The notes below the pieces were generated by a model. That model saw only the letters and a list, made by a program, of their open reading frames with translations. It did not search any database and had not been told where the DNA came from. From Saccharophagus sp. K07 (lineage in GTDB: Bacteria > Pseudomonadota > Gammaproteobacteria > Pseudomonadales > Cellvibrionaceae), in the NCBI RefSeq assembly GCF_014336955.1, contig NZ_QRAI01000001.1, forward strand, positions 1,116,001 to 1,180,000: 64,000 bases of DNA, written 5' to 3'. Positions 26,627 to 35,446 of this stretch are shown one piece after another. The stretch's first letter is position 1. Every line of letters begins with the position of its first letter. The translations under genes and the position numbers were made by a program.

Positions 26627-27606
26627 CTATTTCCGCTCTTGCGATAATAGCTCTCATAACCAATATAAACCGGCAAGCTGATGGCAAGCGGCACCAGATA
26701 AAAAATGCAACGATAGGCAAAAACGCCTGCGATCAATTGATGTTTAGGCACTTCGCCTGCCAGTAATGCAACAAATACCGCTTCCAGTACACCTAGTCCA
26801 CCGGGTACATGTGATAGAGCTCCGGCAACGCAGCTCACAAGCAAAACAGCGTAAACGGTAGGAAAGCTTAATTCGTCCGGCATGAATTGATAGATAGACG
26901 CCGCCATCAAAGTCCAGTGGATGCATGCAATGGCAAACTGTAGAACAACGATTTTTCCAGGTGGCAAGGTAATATTGTGATCTCGTATTTGGAATTCCCG
27001 CTTTTTTGAAAAAAAGCAGAAGCCCAGATACACCGCCACTATCAGTAACAATACAGCGCCAATACCTTGCAACGCGATTTTTCCAACAATCCAATTGCCT
27101 GGCGGATCAATCGCGCCTGAGGCGAAAAGGCCACCTGCCAATAAAAAATAGCCAAGCCAATTGCTGAATACGGTAATTCCTAAAATTTTGGTGACATCGC
27201 CGCTGCTGACGCCCAGACGTGAGTACAAACGATAACGAAACGCCACACTGCCTACCACAGCGCCGAGGTTAAGATTGCAGGCATAACTGATCCAAGCGGC
27301 GAGCCAAGTGGCAAAAGCAGATGTTTTGAGTTTCAAAAGATGGCGACCGATAAGATCATAAGCCGCGTAAGCGGAATAGCAGAGAAAACCTATGCCAAAG
27401 CCCACTATCAGTGTCGTGAGCTTGGTTTCGCGCATTGTGCTAAAGACTTTATTCCATTCTATTTCGCCGGCGTTTTTAATCAGCAATGTGATTACGGCGA
27501 TAAAAAAGACAAGGGTTAACGCCCGTTTCAGTCCGGTGGAATGGGCTTTCGCCCAGTGCGTCATGCCGTGTCCATACTGTCTGATGGAGTTTTGTGCGGC
27601 CGTCAT
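26623..27606 (-). CDS. ybhN: YbhN-like inner-membrane protein (lysylphosphatidylglycerol synthase TM family)
   Basis: A 327-residue multi-spanning protein with seven to eight hydrophobic helices, including ALTLVFFIAVITLLI, LIVGFGIGFLCYSAYAAYDL and the conserved LSHVPGGLGVLEAVFVALL. This is the UPF0104/LPG_synthase_TM family, related to the flippase part of MprF. It is the third gene of a ybhP-clsB-ybhN operon as in E. coli, which supports a role in handling phospholipids made by ClsB. Exact activity unproven here. Confidence 0.9.
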   Translation of the reverse strand: MTAAQNSIRQYGHGMTHWAKAHSTGLKRALTLVFFIAVITLLIKNAGEIEWNKVFSTMRETKLTTLIVGFGIGFLCYSAYAAYDLIGRHLLKLKTSAFATWLAAWISYACNLNLGAVVGSVAFRYRLYSRLGVSSGDVTKILGITVFSNWLGYFLLAGGLFASGAIDPPGNWIVGKIALQGIGAVLLLIVAVYLGFCFFSKKREFQIRDHNITLPPGKIVVLQFAIACIHWTLMAASIYQFMPDELSFPTVYAVLLVSCVAGALSHVPGGLGVLEAVFVALLAGEVPKHQLIAGVFAYRCIFYLVPLAISLPVYIGYESYYRKSGNS

Positions 27607-27607
27607 A

Positions 27608-28909
27608 TCAAACCTCGCTGAGATGACTGAAATCGCGCGTTACTACCTTGCGCATATTGCCCGCTTCGGGATGTTGTTTGTTTACTCGATCTCGCATGGA
27701 TTCATCTTCCATATCTGCCCGGGCTCTAATTTCACGAATGACCGGATTGTGTTTAGGGAACCAGGCAGCCAAAGAGGGCCAGTGACGCATAATGTGATAA
27801 GAGAAAAAATTCTTGATCAAATGAATACGACTGCGGCGGCTTAGCCATTTGCTCTCGATTAAGCGACTGGCCTTTTGCAGCTTGCGCATCTCCTGCATCA
27901 GCTGATAATTAAAATTGCGATCCAGCACTACTACATTCGCTTCAAGATTTAAAGCCAAGCTCAGAGGGTCGAGATTACTCGAGCCTATAGTCGACCATTC
28001 ATCATCGATCAAAGCAATTTTGGCGTGTAAAGGGCGCTCTAAGTATTCATAAACACGAATGCCGTTACCGGTCAGCTCATCATAAAGGCAGCGCGCCGCA
28101 CGTAGAGCTAAAGGAATATCTGGCTCGCCTTGTAGGATGACAACCACTTCAACGCCGCGTTTAGCTGCATTGCGTAGTGCGTGCAGCATACGGAAACTCG
28201 GAAAAAAATAGGCATTGGCAATATAAATTCGATGTTTGGCTTTGCGTATGCCGAGCAAATAGGCCTTTTCAATATCATTGCGATAATAGCGGTTATCGCG
28301 CGCGACGAATGCAATCCTGGAATCCCCAGCCTTTGGAGGATTGTGAATATACTTGATCATTTCCCCAAGATGACTATCGTCGGCGTCTTGCACATAGGCT
28401 TTGCATAGATTGCGGATAACTGGAACAATCGGACCTTCCACTTCAGCGGCATAGTCCTGTTTGCCGATGGGCTCGAATTCGGTCATATGTTCGTGACAGA
28501 GATTAATCCCTCCAATCAACGCGTAGCGACCGTCGATGACAACCAGTTTTCGGTGTAGGCGGCGAAACAGATTGGGGCGTGAACGAGACCATTTTGGCTG
28601 TGGGTCGAAAATTTGAAAAATCGCCCCGGCTTCCGTCAGCTCCTTTATATAGTCCCCGTCCAGGAAAAATGTACCGTAGCTATCCGCCGTGATGCCGATC
28701 CAGACGCCGCGTTTTGCTGCGGCAATCAAGGCTCTTTTAAGCGCTTTGCCCACTCTGTCGTTATTTAGAATAAAGGTTTCGATAAAAATTTCTTTTTGGG
28801 CTTGCCGAATACGTCGGATCAGGAGTGGAAAAAATTCATCCCCATTTTCCAATAATTGAATTCGGTTGCCGTTATGAAAGCGTTTATGATCTTTATAAAG
28901 CTCGAACAT
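27608..28909 (-). CDS. clsB: Cardiolipin synthase B
   Basis: A phospholipase D-superfamily enzyme that makes cardiolipin (and possibly phosphatidylglycerol) at the inner membrane. The 433-residue product has two HKD motifs: HRKLVVIDGRYALIGGIN near residue 120 and LHAKIALIDDEWSTIGSSN near residue 305, plus NRIQLLENGDEFFP at the N-terminus that closely resembles E. coli ClsB. GAGGGA lies 6 nt before the ATG at 28909, preferred over the upstream extension. It starts 48 nt after ybhP and ends 1 nt before ybhN begins. Confidence 0.94.
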   Translation of the reverse strand: MFELYKDHKRFHNGNRIQLLENGDEFFPLLIRRIRQAQKEIFIETFILNNDRVGKALKRALIAAAKRGVWIGITADSYGTFFLDGDYIKELTEAGAIFQIFDPQPKWSRSRPNLFRRLHRKLVVIDGRYALIGGINLCHEHMTEFEPIGKQDYAAEVEGPIVPVIRNLCKAYVQDADDSHLGEMIKYIHNPPKAGDSRIAFVARDNRYYRNDIEKAYLLGIRKAKHRIYIANAYFFPSFRMLHALRNAAKRGVEVVVILQGEPDIPLALRAARCLYDELTGNGIRVYEYLERPLHAKIALIDDEWSTIGSSNLDPLSLALNLEANVVVLDRNFNYQLMQEMRKLQKASRLIESKWLSRRSRIHLIKNFFSYHIMRHWPSLAAWFPKHNPVIREIRARADMEDESMRDRVNKQHPEAGNMRKVVTRDFSHLSEV

Positions 28910-28957
28910 GGTAGTTCCCTCGACATCTGATGATTCATTGAAAATCAAAATGTCAAT

Positions 28958-29719
28958 TTAAAATATGATCTCCGCCAGCAGCGGTTTGTGATCGGATAAA
29001 TGCGACCACGGTTTATTAGGTAATACAACAGGTATCACCGTCCGGGCGCACCGGGTGTAAATCCGGTCCAGTCGCAGTAGCGGAAAATGTGCCGGAAATG
29101 TCCGGGCTGGTTTAGCACCTGTGTGTCCGAACGCTTCGCACAGGCCAAGCTCTTCACGCATATAACGATCACCGTGTAGCCGCCAGTCATTAAAATCTCC
29201 AGCGACGATCAAGGGGGCGTTAAGGTCTATTTTGTCGACCAAGCCTCGCAACATGCGCAATTGTTGCTGCCGATCATTTTCTCTCAGACTTAAATGAACG
29301 CAGATCGTATGCAGCGTTATATCGTTCGGCAAATTCAAGCAGCTGTACAGAAGTCCACGTTTTTCCATCCCATTCAGCGACACATCATGATTTTCCCAAT
29401 GGCTGATGGGATATTTGCTCAAAAGGGCATTGCCGTGATGTCCTTCGGGATAAACAGCATTTCTGCCATAGGCGTAAGCATGCCAGATGCTATCAGCCAA
29501 AAATTCGTATTGGGGTTTGTGGGGCCAGCGTTCCCGATGGCGGCGAGACCAAGCATGATGTTCGCCGAGTACTTCCTGGAGAAAAACCACATCTGCGGAT
29601 AGAGCTCGGACTGCATTGCGCAGTTCGGGCAATATGAAACGTCGATTAAAACTGGTAAAGCCTTTGTGTGTATTCACCGTCATCACTTTTATCGAATAAA
29701 GTGGCGCTCTGTTTGGCAT
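28958..29719 (-). CDS. ybhP: YbhP-like endonuclease/exonuclease/phosphatase domain protein
   Basis: A 253-residue protein of the EEP (DNase I-like) fold. TVNTHKGFTSFNRRFILPEL near the start, VVFLQEVLGEH, YGRNAVYPEGHHGNALLSKYP, LIVAGDFNDWR and LSDHKPLLAEI at the end provide the Mg-dependent catalytic set. E. coli YbhP matches in layout. AGGAG is 11 nt before ATG 29719, which I choose over the upstream extension to 29752. First gene of the ybhP-clsB-ybhN operon; the substrate, perhaps a lipid head group, is unknown. Confidence 0.9.
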   Translation of the reverse strand: MPNRAPLYSIKVMTVNTHKGFTSFNRRFILPELRNAVRALSADVVFLQEVLGEHHAWSRRHRERWPHKPQYEFLADSIWHAYAYGRNAVYPEGHHGNALLSKYPISHWENHDVSLNGMEKRGLLYSCLNLPNDITLHTICVHLSLRENDRQQQLRMLRGLVDKIDLNAPLIVAGDFNDWRLHGDRYMREELGLCEAFGHTGAKPARTFPAHFPLLRLDRIYTRCARTVIPVVLPNKPWSHLSDHKPLLAEIIF

Positions 29720-29801
29720 CTGTTGCGCTTCTCCTGCATTTTTTACAAACAACGGCGTGTGGGTAGTTGTCTCCTGCGTAAAACAAATGCTCTGTAAAAA
29801 T

Positions 29802-29826
29802 AAAAGCCGATAAATCGGCTTTTATT
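29802..29826. terminator. Intrinsic terminator ending the DUF1328 gene
   Basis: AAAAGCCGA and TCGGCTTTT pair around a short AT loop, with T- and A-rich flanks. It lies just downstream of the minus-strand DUF1328 gene, and upstream of ybhP, so it separates the two minus-strand units. Confidence 0.85.
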
Positions 29827-29853
29827 TTCTTGCAAGCTTAAGGTATTCAGCCC

Positions 29854-30021
29854 CTATATCCTGGGACCCCGACGTCCGGCTACAGCAAATACGATCGCCA
29901 GAATGATACCTACGACAAAGAGAATCCATGCGATGTTTGTCGCGGTGCCGGCGATGCCGGTGAAACCAAATACCGCAGCGATAAGGCCGATCACTAGAAA
30001 TGTAAGTGCCCAACTAAACAT
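29854..30021 (-). CDS. DUF1328 small membrane protein (YtjA-like)
   Basis: A 55-residue protein with two membrane helices: [20 protein letters not shown] and [20 protein letters not shown], then a basic RRGPRI tail. This is the DUF1328 / YtjA family, induced by stress in several proteobacteria. GGAGG lies 8 nt before the ATG at 30021. Function unknown. Confidence 0.9.
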   Translation of the reverse strand: MFSWALTFLVIGLIAAVFGFTGIAGTATNIAWILFVVGIILAIVFAVAGRRGPRI

Positions 30022-30312
30022 ATTTATATCCTCCAAGGATTTCGCTGTTTATATATGACGAGCCAAGGATCAATAGAGCTGTCGCTGTTGGCAGTGCAGT
30101 TAGTGTGCCACAACAGAAAGTCCTTGCAGATGAAGCCTGTTATGCTCACAAGGCGCATTGAATCGAAACGCTTTTACAAAAGATCCAATCTTTTTCGCCA
30201 AAAATGTAAAAAAGAACTTTTGTGTTGTTCGTGGTATCGATTTTGTATCGCTGGCACGAAGCCAAGTTGGTCATGACTGGCCAATTTTCCATTAATCAAA
30301 AGGAATAAAACT

Positions 30313-30846
30313 ATGCGTTGTTTAATTCATTGTGTTTTTATTGTAGTGGTGTCGTTCTTGCTCCCTGCATGTGTTTCAGTACCCAAGGGCATACAGCCTA
30401 TAAGTCCGTTTGATATACAGCGCTATTTGGGGGCATGGTATGAAATAGCCCGCCTGGAAAATTCATTTGAAGCAGGTCTTACTCGTGTAACGGCTGATTA
30501 CTCGTTGCTCCCCGACGGCACAGTTCATGTCAAGAATGTGGGCTTTTCGCCTGAATCAGGAAAGTGGAAAGAGGCGATAGGTAAAGCTGATTTTGTGAAT
30601 GGGGAAAATAAGGCGCATCTTAAAGTCAGTTTCCAATGGCCGTTTTATAGCTCTTATATAGTATTTAAATTGGATCCTAACTACCGCTACGCTTATGTTA
30701 CCGGGAATGACCGGGATTACCTATGGTTGCTATCGCGCACGCCTTCCGTAAGTGAAGAAGTGCTGGAAGATTTTAAGAAAACAGCACAGGCACAGGGATT
30801 TAACTTGGACGATTTAGTGATAGTCGATCATACCCCTCTCGATTAA
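30313..30846 (+). CDS. blc: Outer-membrane lipoprotein lipocalin Blc
   Basis: A 177-residue lipoprotein: signal peptide with lipobox LLPAC (Cys20), then the lipocalin signature YLGAWYEIARLENSFE at about residue 40, and later YAYVTGNDRDYLWLLSRTP. Bacterial lipocalins bind lysophospholipids and fatty acids at the outer membrane and are sigma-S- or stress-induced in E. coli. Here it follows cardiolipin synthase and DUF1328 genes, in line with an envelope-maintenance segment. Confidence 0.93.
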   Translation: MRCLIHCVFIVVVSFLLPACVSVPKGIQPISPFDIQRYLGAWYEIARLENSFEAGLTRVTADYSLLPDGTVHVKNVGFSPESGKWKEAIGKADFVNGENKAHLKVSFQWPFYSSYIVFKLDPNYRYAYVTGNDRDYLWLLSRTPSVSEEVLEDFKKTAQAQGFNLDDLVIVDHTPLD

Positions 30847-30854
30847 TAGCATAA

Positions 30855-30908
30855 TTACGGAATGTCTTAAGCTTGCAATTTTTACACGCTCTGCTTGGCA
30901 TTCCGTAA
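30855..30908. repeat. Long-loop inverted repeat downstream of blc
   Basis: TTACGGAATG at 30855-30864 is matched by CATTCCGTAA at 30899-30908, a perfect 10-bp stem with a 34-nt loop, followed by AATTTATG. It lies 9 bp after the blc stop and may be a terminator or protein-binding site. The rest of the 300-bp gap to the glycosyltransferase gene shows no supported gene. Confidence 0.55.
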
Positions 30909-31147
30909 AATTTATGCTCTACCTCGATCTGCCATACTCCTTTGGGTTGTCTGTAAACATTCAATTTAGTTGGGAATCTCTTTCGCTGGCACGGATCTTG
31001 AGAAGCTCGCTACGTCATTTCGTTACCTGATGAACCTTAGTCTTTTAATTACGTTCTGTTCGGTCACATCCAAGGTGAATTTTCAATGTGGGATGGGATA
31101 CATTGGATTGGCGGCGCGAGCAATGAGAGAGAAGCGAGAACAATGCT

Positions 31148-32389
31148 ATGAGAGATCTGTTGGCTAAGATCTACGAATCGTGGGGAGCGAAATCTCCTAT
31201 AAATCGCATTTTTGAAAATGCGTATTTTGGCCGTCCATTTGGTAAATCAGGCCGAAAAATTTTGATGCTATATTGCCCGAGCAATCCGGTTGCGTTTAGT
31301 CAAATTTACCCTTTCTTTTTTTATGAGTCTGATATTGAAGCTCGATATGACATATCCATTCGTGCGCTGCCGCTCGACCGTTGCTACTCCGACTTGGTGC
31401 GTGAAGCTGACCTAATTTGTGTGCAAACAGAATTCTTCATTGAAGATTATCAAGTCGATGCGCTTTTTACCGATCTGAAAAAACATAATCCGAATGCTCG
31501 ATTTGCTTATTTTGACTGGTTTGCGCCGCTCGACTTGCGTTTGGCAGAGATACTCAATCCTCATATCGACTTATATGTAAAACGCCAAGTATTTCGTGAT
31601 CTGAAAGCTTATGATCGGCCGACATTGGGTGATACCAATTTGACTGATTATTACAGCCGCGCCTTTAAGATAAAGGACAATGTGCGTTATTTCCCCGTGC
31701 CCAATGATTTCTTTTCGAAAATCATTTTAGGCCCCGGACTATTAACCGGGCCTCATTTGCTCAATAAATTTGCTTCTGGAAAGGATTTGTCTGAGCCGAA
31801 AAACATTGATCTGCATGCGCGCTTTGCCAAATCGGGCACGCCGTGGTATTCGGCGATGAGGACGGACGCCTATTTGGCATGTCAGAAATTGACGATCGGA
31901 CCTAAATTGTCCTCTTTTGCGGTGGTGTGCGGCGGAGGGGTGTCGCGTCGCCAATATTTATCTGAGCTTGCAAAATCGAAAATTTGTTTTAGTCCATTTG
32001 GCTATGGCGAAGTGTGTTGGCGCGATTATGAGGCTGCGTTATACGGCGCGCTTTTGCTAAAGCCTGACATGAGTCACGTCCGCACCGATCCAGAAATTTT
32101 TGTCAAGGATGAGACTTACGTCTCACTGTCTTGGGATCTCTCTGATCTGGCGGAAAAGGTTGAGTTTTATCTCAATCACGCTCATGAACGTAATCGCATC
32201 GTGGACAATGCCTATTCTGTAATGCGGGCTTATTTCGCCAACAAGGGCTTTTTGCAGCAGATGTCTCCCATTTTTGATCTGGCCCATGGCCGGCTGGTCA
32301 ATAACGCGTTGGAGTATCCATATCCAGTATTGCCTTCGAAGAAAAAAGCTGGCGCGATGGGGAAGCTCTCTTACGGGGAGGGGTTTTGA
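31148..32389 (+). CDS. Glycosyltransferase (GT-B, Glyco_trans_1_2-like)
   Basis: A 413-residue cytosolic protein. The C-terminal third has the pattern LAKSKICFSPFGYGEVCWRD, YEAALYGALLLKPDMSHV and later YLNHAHERNRIVDNAY, typical of CgeB-like/Glyco_trans_1_2 nucleotide-sugar domains. The N-terminal part (KILMLYCPSNPVAFSQIYPFF) reads as a Rossmann-like acceptor domain. No substrate can be assigned. No clear Shine-Dalgarno; another ATG at 31143 is out of frame. It stands alone, without polysaccharide genes around it, in the accessory segment between blc and rmf. Confidence 0.7.
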   Translation: MRDLLAKIYESWGAKSPINRIFENAYFGRPFGKSGRKILMLYCPSNPVAFSQIYPFFFYESDIEARYDISIRALPLDRCYSDLVREADLICVQTEFFIEDYQVDALFTDLKKHNPNARFAYFDWFAPLDLRLAEILNPHIDLYVKRQVFRDLKAYDRPTLGDTNLTDYYSRAFKIKDNVRYFPVPNDFFSKIILGPGLLTGPHLLNKFASGKDLSEPKNIDLHARFAKSGTPWYSAMRTDAYLACQKLTIGPKLSSFAVVCGGGVSRRQYLSELAKSKICFSPFGYGEVCWRDYEAALYGALLLKPDMSHVRTDPEIFVKDETYVSLSWDLSDLAEKVEFYLNHAHERNRIVDNAYSVMRAYFANKGFLQQMSPIFDLAHGRLVNNALEYPYPVLPSKKKAGAMGKLSYGEGF

Positions 32390-32411
32390 GCGTCGTGAAC
32401 GGATTGAAAAT

Positions 32412-32440
32412 AAAAAAATTAGGCCCGCTAGAACGGGCCT
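32412..32440 (-). terminator. Intrinsic terminator of rmf
   Basis: AGGCCCG (32421-32427) and CGGGCCT (32434-32440) form the stem; on the minus strand it is followed by AATTTTTTTATTTT. It lies about 75 nt past the rmf stop and just past the convergent glycosyltransferase stop. Confidence 0.88.
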
Positions 32441-32512
32441 TGTATCGCGTCAGCGATCCTGGGGGAGATTATAAGTTGATGAGAATGCTGCACCTGCAGC
32501 ACATTGGCGAAG

Positions 32513-32716
32513 TCAAAAACTGTGTAATTTCTGCACCTGGGCCCTGGTGTCGAATCCGCTCCACTGATCTTCCCTTCCTTCACGCCATCCGTTCATCCAT
32601 ACTACGCGCGCTTTACCGGACTCGAATGGGCAGGTTGCCCAGGATCTACCCGACATGGCGGCTTGGTACCCTTTGGCAAAGGCTCGTTCAATCGGGCTAC
32701 GTTTCTGGCTTCTCAT
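32513..32716 (-). CDS. rmf: Ribosome modulation factor
   Basis: A 67-residue basic protein that pairs 70S ribosomes into inactive 100S dimers in stationary phase. MRSQKRSPIERAFAKGYQAA, then GRSWATCPFE and WMNGWREGRED align closely with E. coli RMF (RQKRDRLERAHQRGYQAG, CPYQ, WLGGWREA). It has a C-terminal extension of about 12 residues. AGAGGT precedes the ATG. It is close to rlmKL, as in Pseudomonas, where pyrD is also adjacent. A plus-strand open frame over the same DNA is a shadow. Confidence 0.93.
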   Translation of the reverse strand: MRSQKRSPIERAFAKGYQAAMSGRSWATCPFESGKARVVWMNGWREGREDQWSGFDTRAQVQKLHSF

Positions 32717-33056
32717 TGCGTATACACCTCTCTATGGTGGGTGGAGTGGTCGATAAACGTCCGTAAGGATTTGCTATTCCCAAGAATGAATGTCCGGAGA
32801 ATATGTGCAAAAACTATTTTTCGGCCATTTACCTCCGAAACTGATGGTGTCGGTTTTGACCGGGCAATTCCGCAGTCGTTCCGAGACGATCCGCACCGGA
32901 AAGTGCGCAAGGTCGTCAAATGTGACTTGGTTATTGCTCGGGAGGATGTGGAATAATTTCTACTTAATTTCCATTGCGATGACTTTATTTAAGTACAACA
33001 ACATTTAAGTACATCGAACAATGGGCTGATGAGGCGGTAAGTACTATTTATCCCAT
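32717..33056. other. Long rmf upstream region, no supported gene
   Basis: Upstream of rmf on the minus strand. A weak promoter-like pair (TTGCAC, 17 nt, ATTCTT) lies near 32785-32815 on the minus strand, and CGCACCGGAAAGTGCG forms a small hairpin near 32892-32907. Short open frames on both strands lack ribosome-binding sites and family patterns. Structured RNA motifs upstream of rmf are known in Pseudomonas; I could not test for one here. Confidence 0.3.
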
Positions 33057-33241
33057 ATGAAAATCAGGGCCACCTCTATTCTTGCTACGCTATTGATTCT
33101 TGTTACGCTCGACATCATCTCGCAAATACATCTGCCGATGATTGCGGCCAGGTCTTTCAGTTAAACAAAGACATAAGACGATGTGAACGAATTTATACTT
33201 CTAGGCCCAGCTCCCGTTATTACCAGAATTTCTTACGATAA
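33057..33241 (+). pseudogene. Possible frameshifted small exported protein
   Basis: From ATG 33057 one frame gives a signal-like start (MKIRATSILATLLILVTLD) and stops at 33164 after 35 residues. A second frame, open through 33241, gives ANTSADDCGQVFQLNKDIRR then CERIYTSRP and SSRYYQNFLR, which looks like the mature part of a small two-cysteine periplasmic protein preceded by a peptidase site (TSA-DD). Joining the frames near 33110-33122 would give a complete secreted peptide of about 60 residues. Either a decayed gene, a sequencing indel or chance. Confidence 0.3.
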
Positions 33242-33246
33242 GTGAT

Positions 33247-35436
33247 ATGACTACAGAAAATCTCTCTTTTTTCGCCACATGCCCCAAAGGACTTGAAGAT
33301 TTACTTGCGCGTGAGCTGGAAGTGTTCACTCCTGCAGCGGTCCATATGTCAATTGGCGCTGTGTACTTTGATGCAACAATCGATGTCGCTTATTCCCTTT
33401 GTTTGTGGTCGCGCGTTGCAAACAGAGTTTTTCTTCAATTAAACGATCCAAAGAATTCGCCTCCCATTGCCACGGAGTTGGCACTTTATTCCGCTGTGGC
33501 AGAAATTCCCTGGGAAAATCATATGGCTACCGATACCACCTTCGCGGTGGATTTTGTCGGCACCAACAAAGCGATCACTAACACGCAATACGGCGCTGTA
33601 CGTGTCAAAGATGCCATTGTGGACCGTCTGCGGGCCCGCATTGGTCGCAGGCCCGACGTAAACAAACAGCAACCGCAAATCCGTATCCAGGCTCGATTAG
33701 CGAAAGGGCGGGTGCAAATAGGGTTGGATTTGTCCGGTGGCAGCTTGCATCAGCGGGGCTATCGCCTGGAGCAGGGCGCAGCACCTTTAAAAGAAAATTT
33801 AGCGGCCGGCATCTTATTACGTCTGGGCTGGCCAGAGCTGGCGCAGCAGGGGGCCTATTTGGTTGATCCTATGTGCGGTTCCGGCACTTTTTTGATTGAA
33901 GCGGCATTGATTGCAGCAGATACAGCCCCGGGATTGCTTAGAACGCGCAACTCCGTGAATCCGTGGGGGTTCGAACACTGGCTCGGGCATAAGCCCAAGA
34001 TCTGGGGCGAACTCCTGCAATCTGCGCAAGAGCGGGCTTCCACCGGTAAGGCTGCGCTCTCAGGTGAGCGATTTTGGGGGGCGGACCAGAGTGCACGGAT
34101 GTTGCAGATGGCTAAAGCCAATGCCGAAAGAGCCGGGATGGCGGAATTTATTGGGTTCAGCAAGGCCGAAATAGCCGAATTCCGCCGTCCCGAGCATATG
34201 CAGGGGACGGGTGTAATACTGTGCAATCCGCCCTACGGCGAACGTTTGGGTGAAATCGAAGAGCTAAGAGACACTTATTTGAAAATCGCCGAGATGAGCA
34301 AGCGCGAATGCCCAGGCTGGCAGCTCGCGGTGTTTACCGGAAATCCCGAGTTGGCGCGGGAGATGCGCCTGCGTCCGAAAAAGACCAATAAATTTTTCAA
34401 CGGTCCGCTGCCATGTGAATTGTATGTGTACGATCTTATGTCCAGCGAGCAGGCAACTCTGCGGCGCGATCGCGAAACGATCAGGGAAGAAGATTTAAGT
34501 GAAGGCGCTTTGATGGTCGCCAATCGAATCAAGAAAAATCTGCGCAAATTGCAGCCTTGGCTCAAAAATGCTCAGACTAATGCTTATAGGGTCTACGATG
34601 CGGATATTCCAGAGTACGCTGCCGCAGTCGATTTTTATGACGGCCAATTGCACGTACAGGAATATGCAGCACCTAAAACCATTCCGGAAGATGTAACGCA
34701 AAAACGTCTGCGCGAATTATTGAATGCGGTCGCGCATGTGTTTTCTGTGCCGCAAAAAAAGATCGCGTTAAAAACCCGGCAGCGCAATAAAGGATTGCAG
34801 CAGTATGAAAAAATGGCGGATGCTGGCGAATATTTTCAGGTAACCGAAGGAAAAGCCAAACTGTGGGTGAATTTGCGCGATTATCTGGATACAGGACTGT
34901 TTCTGGATCATAGGCCGCTGCGCAAAATGATCTATGAACAAGCGCTGGGCAAACGTTTTCTCAATCTATTTTGTTATACGGCAACAGCGAGCGTGCATGC
35001 TGCTCTCGGTGGCGCAGCCCAAACGGTCAGCGTTGATATGTCGAAAACCTATTTGGAGTGGGCAGGGCGCAACTTTGCACTGAATTCCATTGTCAGCGAA
35101 CGCCATCAATTGGTTCAGGCAGATTGTCTAAAATGGCTGAATCAATGTCGTCAGGGGTTCGACCTTATCATGCTGGATCCACCGACTTTTTCTAACTCCA
35201 AGCGTATGGAAGGCGTGCTGGATGTGCAGCGCGACCACGTCGCTTTGGTGCGCCGATGTATGGAATTGCTCAATCCAAAAGGCAAATTGTATTTCTCCAA
35301 TAATTTGCGCGGATTTAAATTGGATACCGAAGCATTAGAGGAGTTTAATGTTCAAAATATAACGGCTCAGACCATCGACGTGGATTATTCTCGCAACCCC
35401 AAAATTCATCATTGTTTTTTGATTGAACATAAATGA
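33247..35436 (+). CDS. rlmL: Bifunctional 23S rRNA methyltransferase RlmKL
   Basis: Methylates G2445 (m2G, RlmL half) and G2069 (m7G, RlmK half) of 23S rRNA with SAM. The 729-residue fusion has an N-terminal THUMP region, the RlmL SAM motif [18 protein letters not shown] near residue 210 with [12 protein letters not shown] near residue 325, and the RlmK part with [25 protein letters not shown] and [13 protein letters not shown]. Both halves look intact. The start codon has only a weak ribosome-binding site. Followed by uvrB after 10 nt. Confidence 0.96.
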   Translation: MTTENLSFFATCPKGLEDLLARELEVFTPAAVHMSIGAVYFDATIDVAYSLCLWSRVANRVFLQLNDPKNSPPIATELALYSAVAEIPWENHMATDTTFAVDFVGTNKAITNTQYGAVRVKDAIVDRLRARIGRRPDVNKQQPQIRIQARLAKGRVQIGLDLSGGSLHQRGYRLEQGAAPLKENLAAGILLRLGWPELAQQGAYLVDPMCGSGTFLIEAALIAADTAPGLLRTRNSVNPWGFEHWLGHKPKIWGELLQSAQERASTGKAALSGERFWGADQSARMLQMAKANAERAGMAEFIGFSKAEIAEFRRPEHMQGTGVILCNPPYGERLGEIEELRDTYLKIAEMSKRECPGWQLAVFTGNPELAREMRLRPKKTNKFFNGPLPCELYVYDLMSSEQATLRRDRETIREEDLSEGALMVANRIKKNLRKLQPWLKNAQTNAYRVYDADIPEYAAAVDFYDGQLHVQEYAAPKTIPEDVTQKRLRELLNAVAHVFSVPQKKIALKTRQRNKGLQQYEKMADAGEYFQVTEGKAKLWVNLRDYLDTGLFLDHRPLRKMIYEQALGKRFLNLFCYTATASVHAALGGAAQTVSVDMSKTYLEWAGRNFALNSIVSERHQLVQADCLKWLNQCRQGFDLIMLDPPTFSNSKRMEGVLDVQRDHVALVRRCMELLNPKGKLYFSNNLRGFKLDTEALEEFNVQNITAQTIDVDYSRNPKIHHCFLIEHK

Positions 35437-35446
35437 AGGCAAAGCC

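Noticed and set aside
30970-31167. 65-aa open frame before the glycosyltransferase
   Set aside because: No ribosome-binding site, no family pattern, and it overlaps the glycosyltransferase start out of frame.
32386-32766. 126-aa open frame overlapping rmf on the plus strand
   Set aside because: The opposite strand encodes a clear ribosome modulation factor with its own terminator; the plus-strand frame has no recognisable pattern and runs through that terminator.
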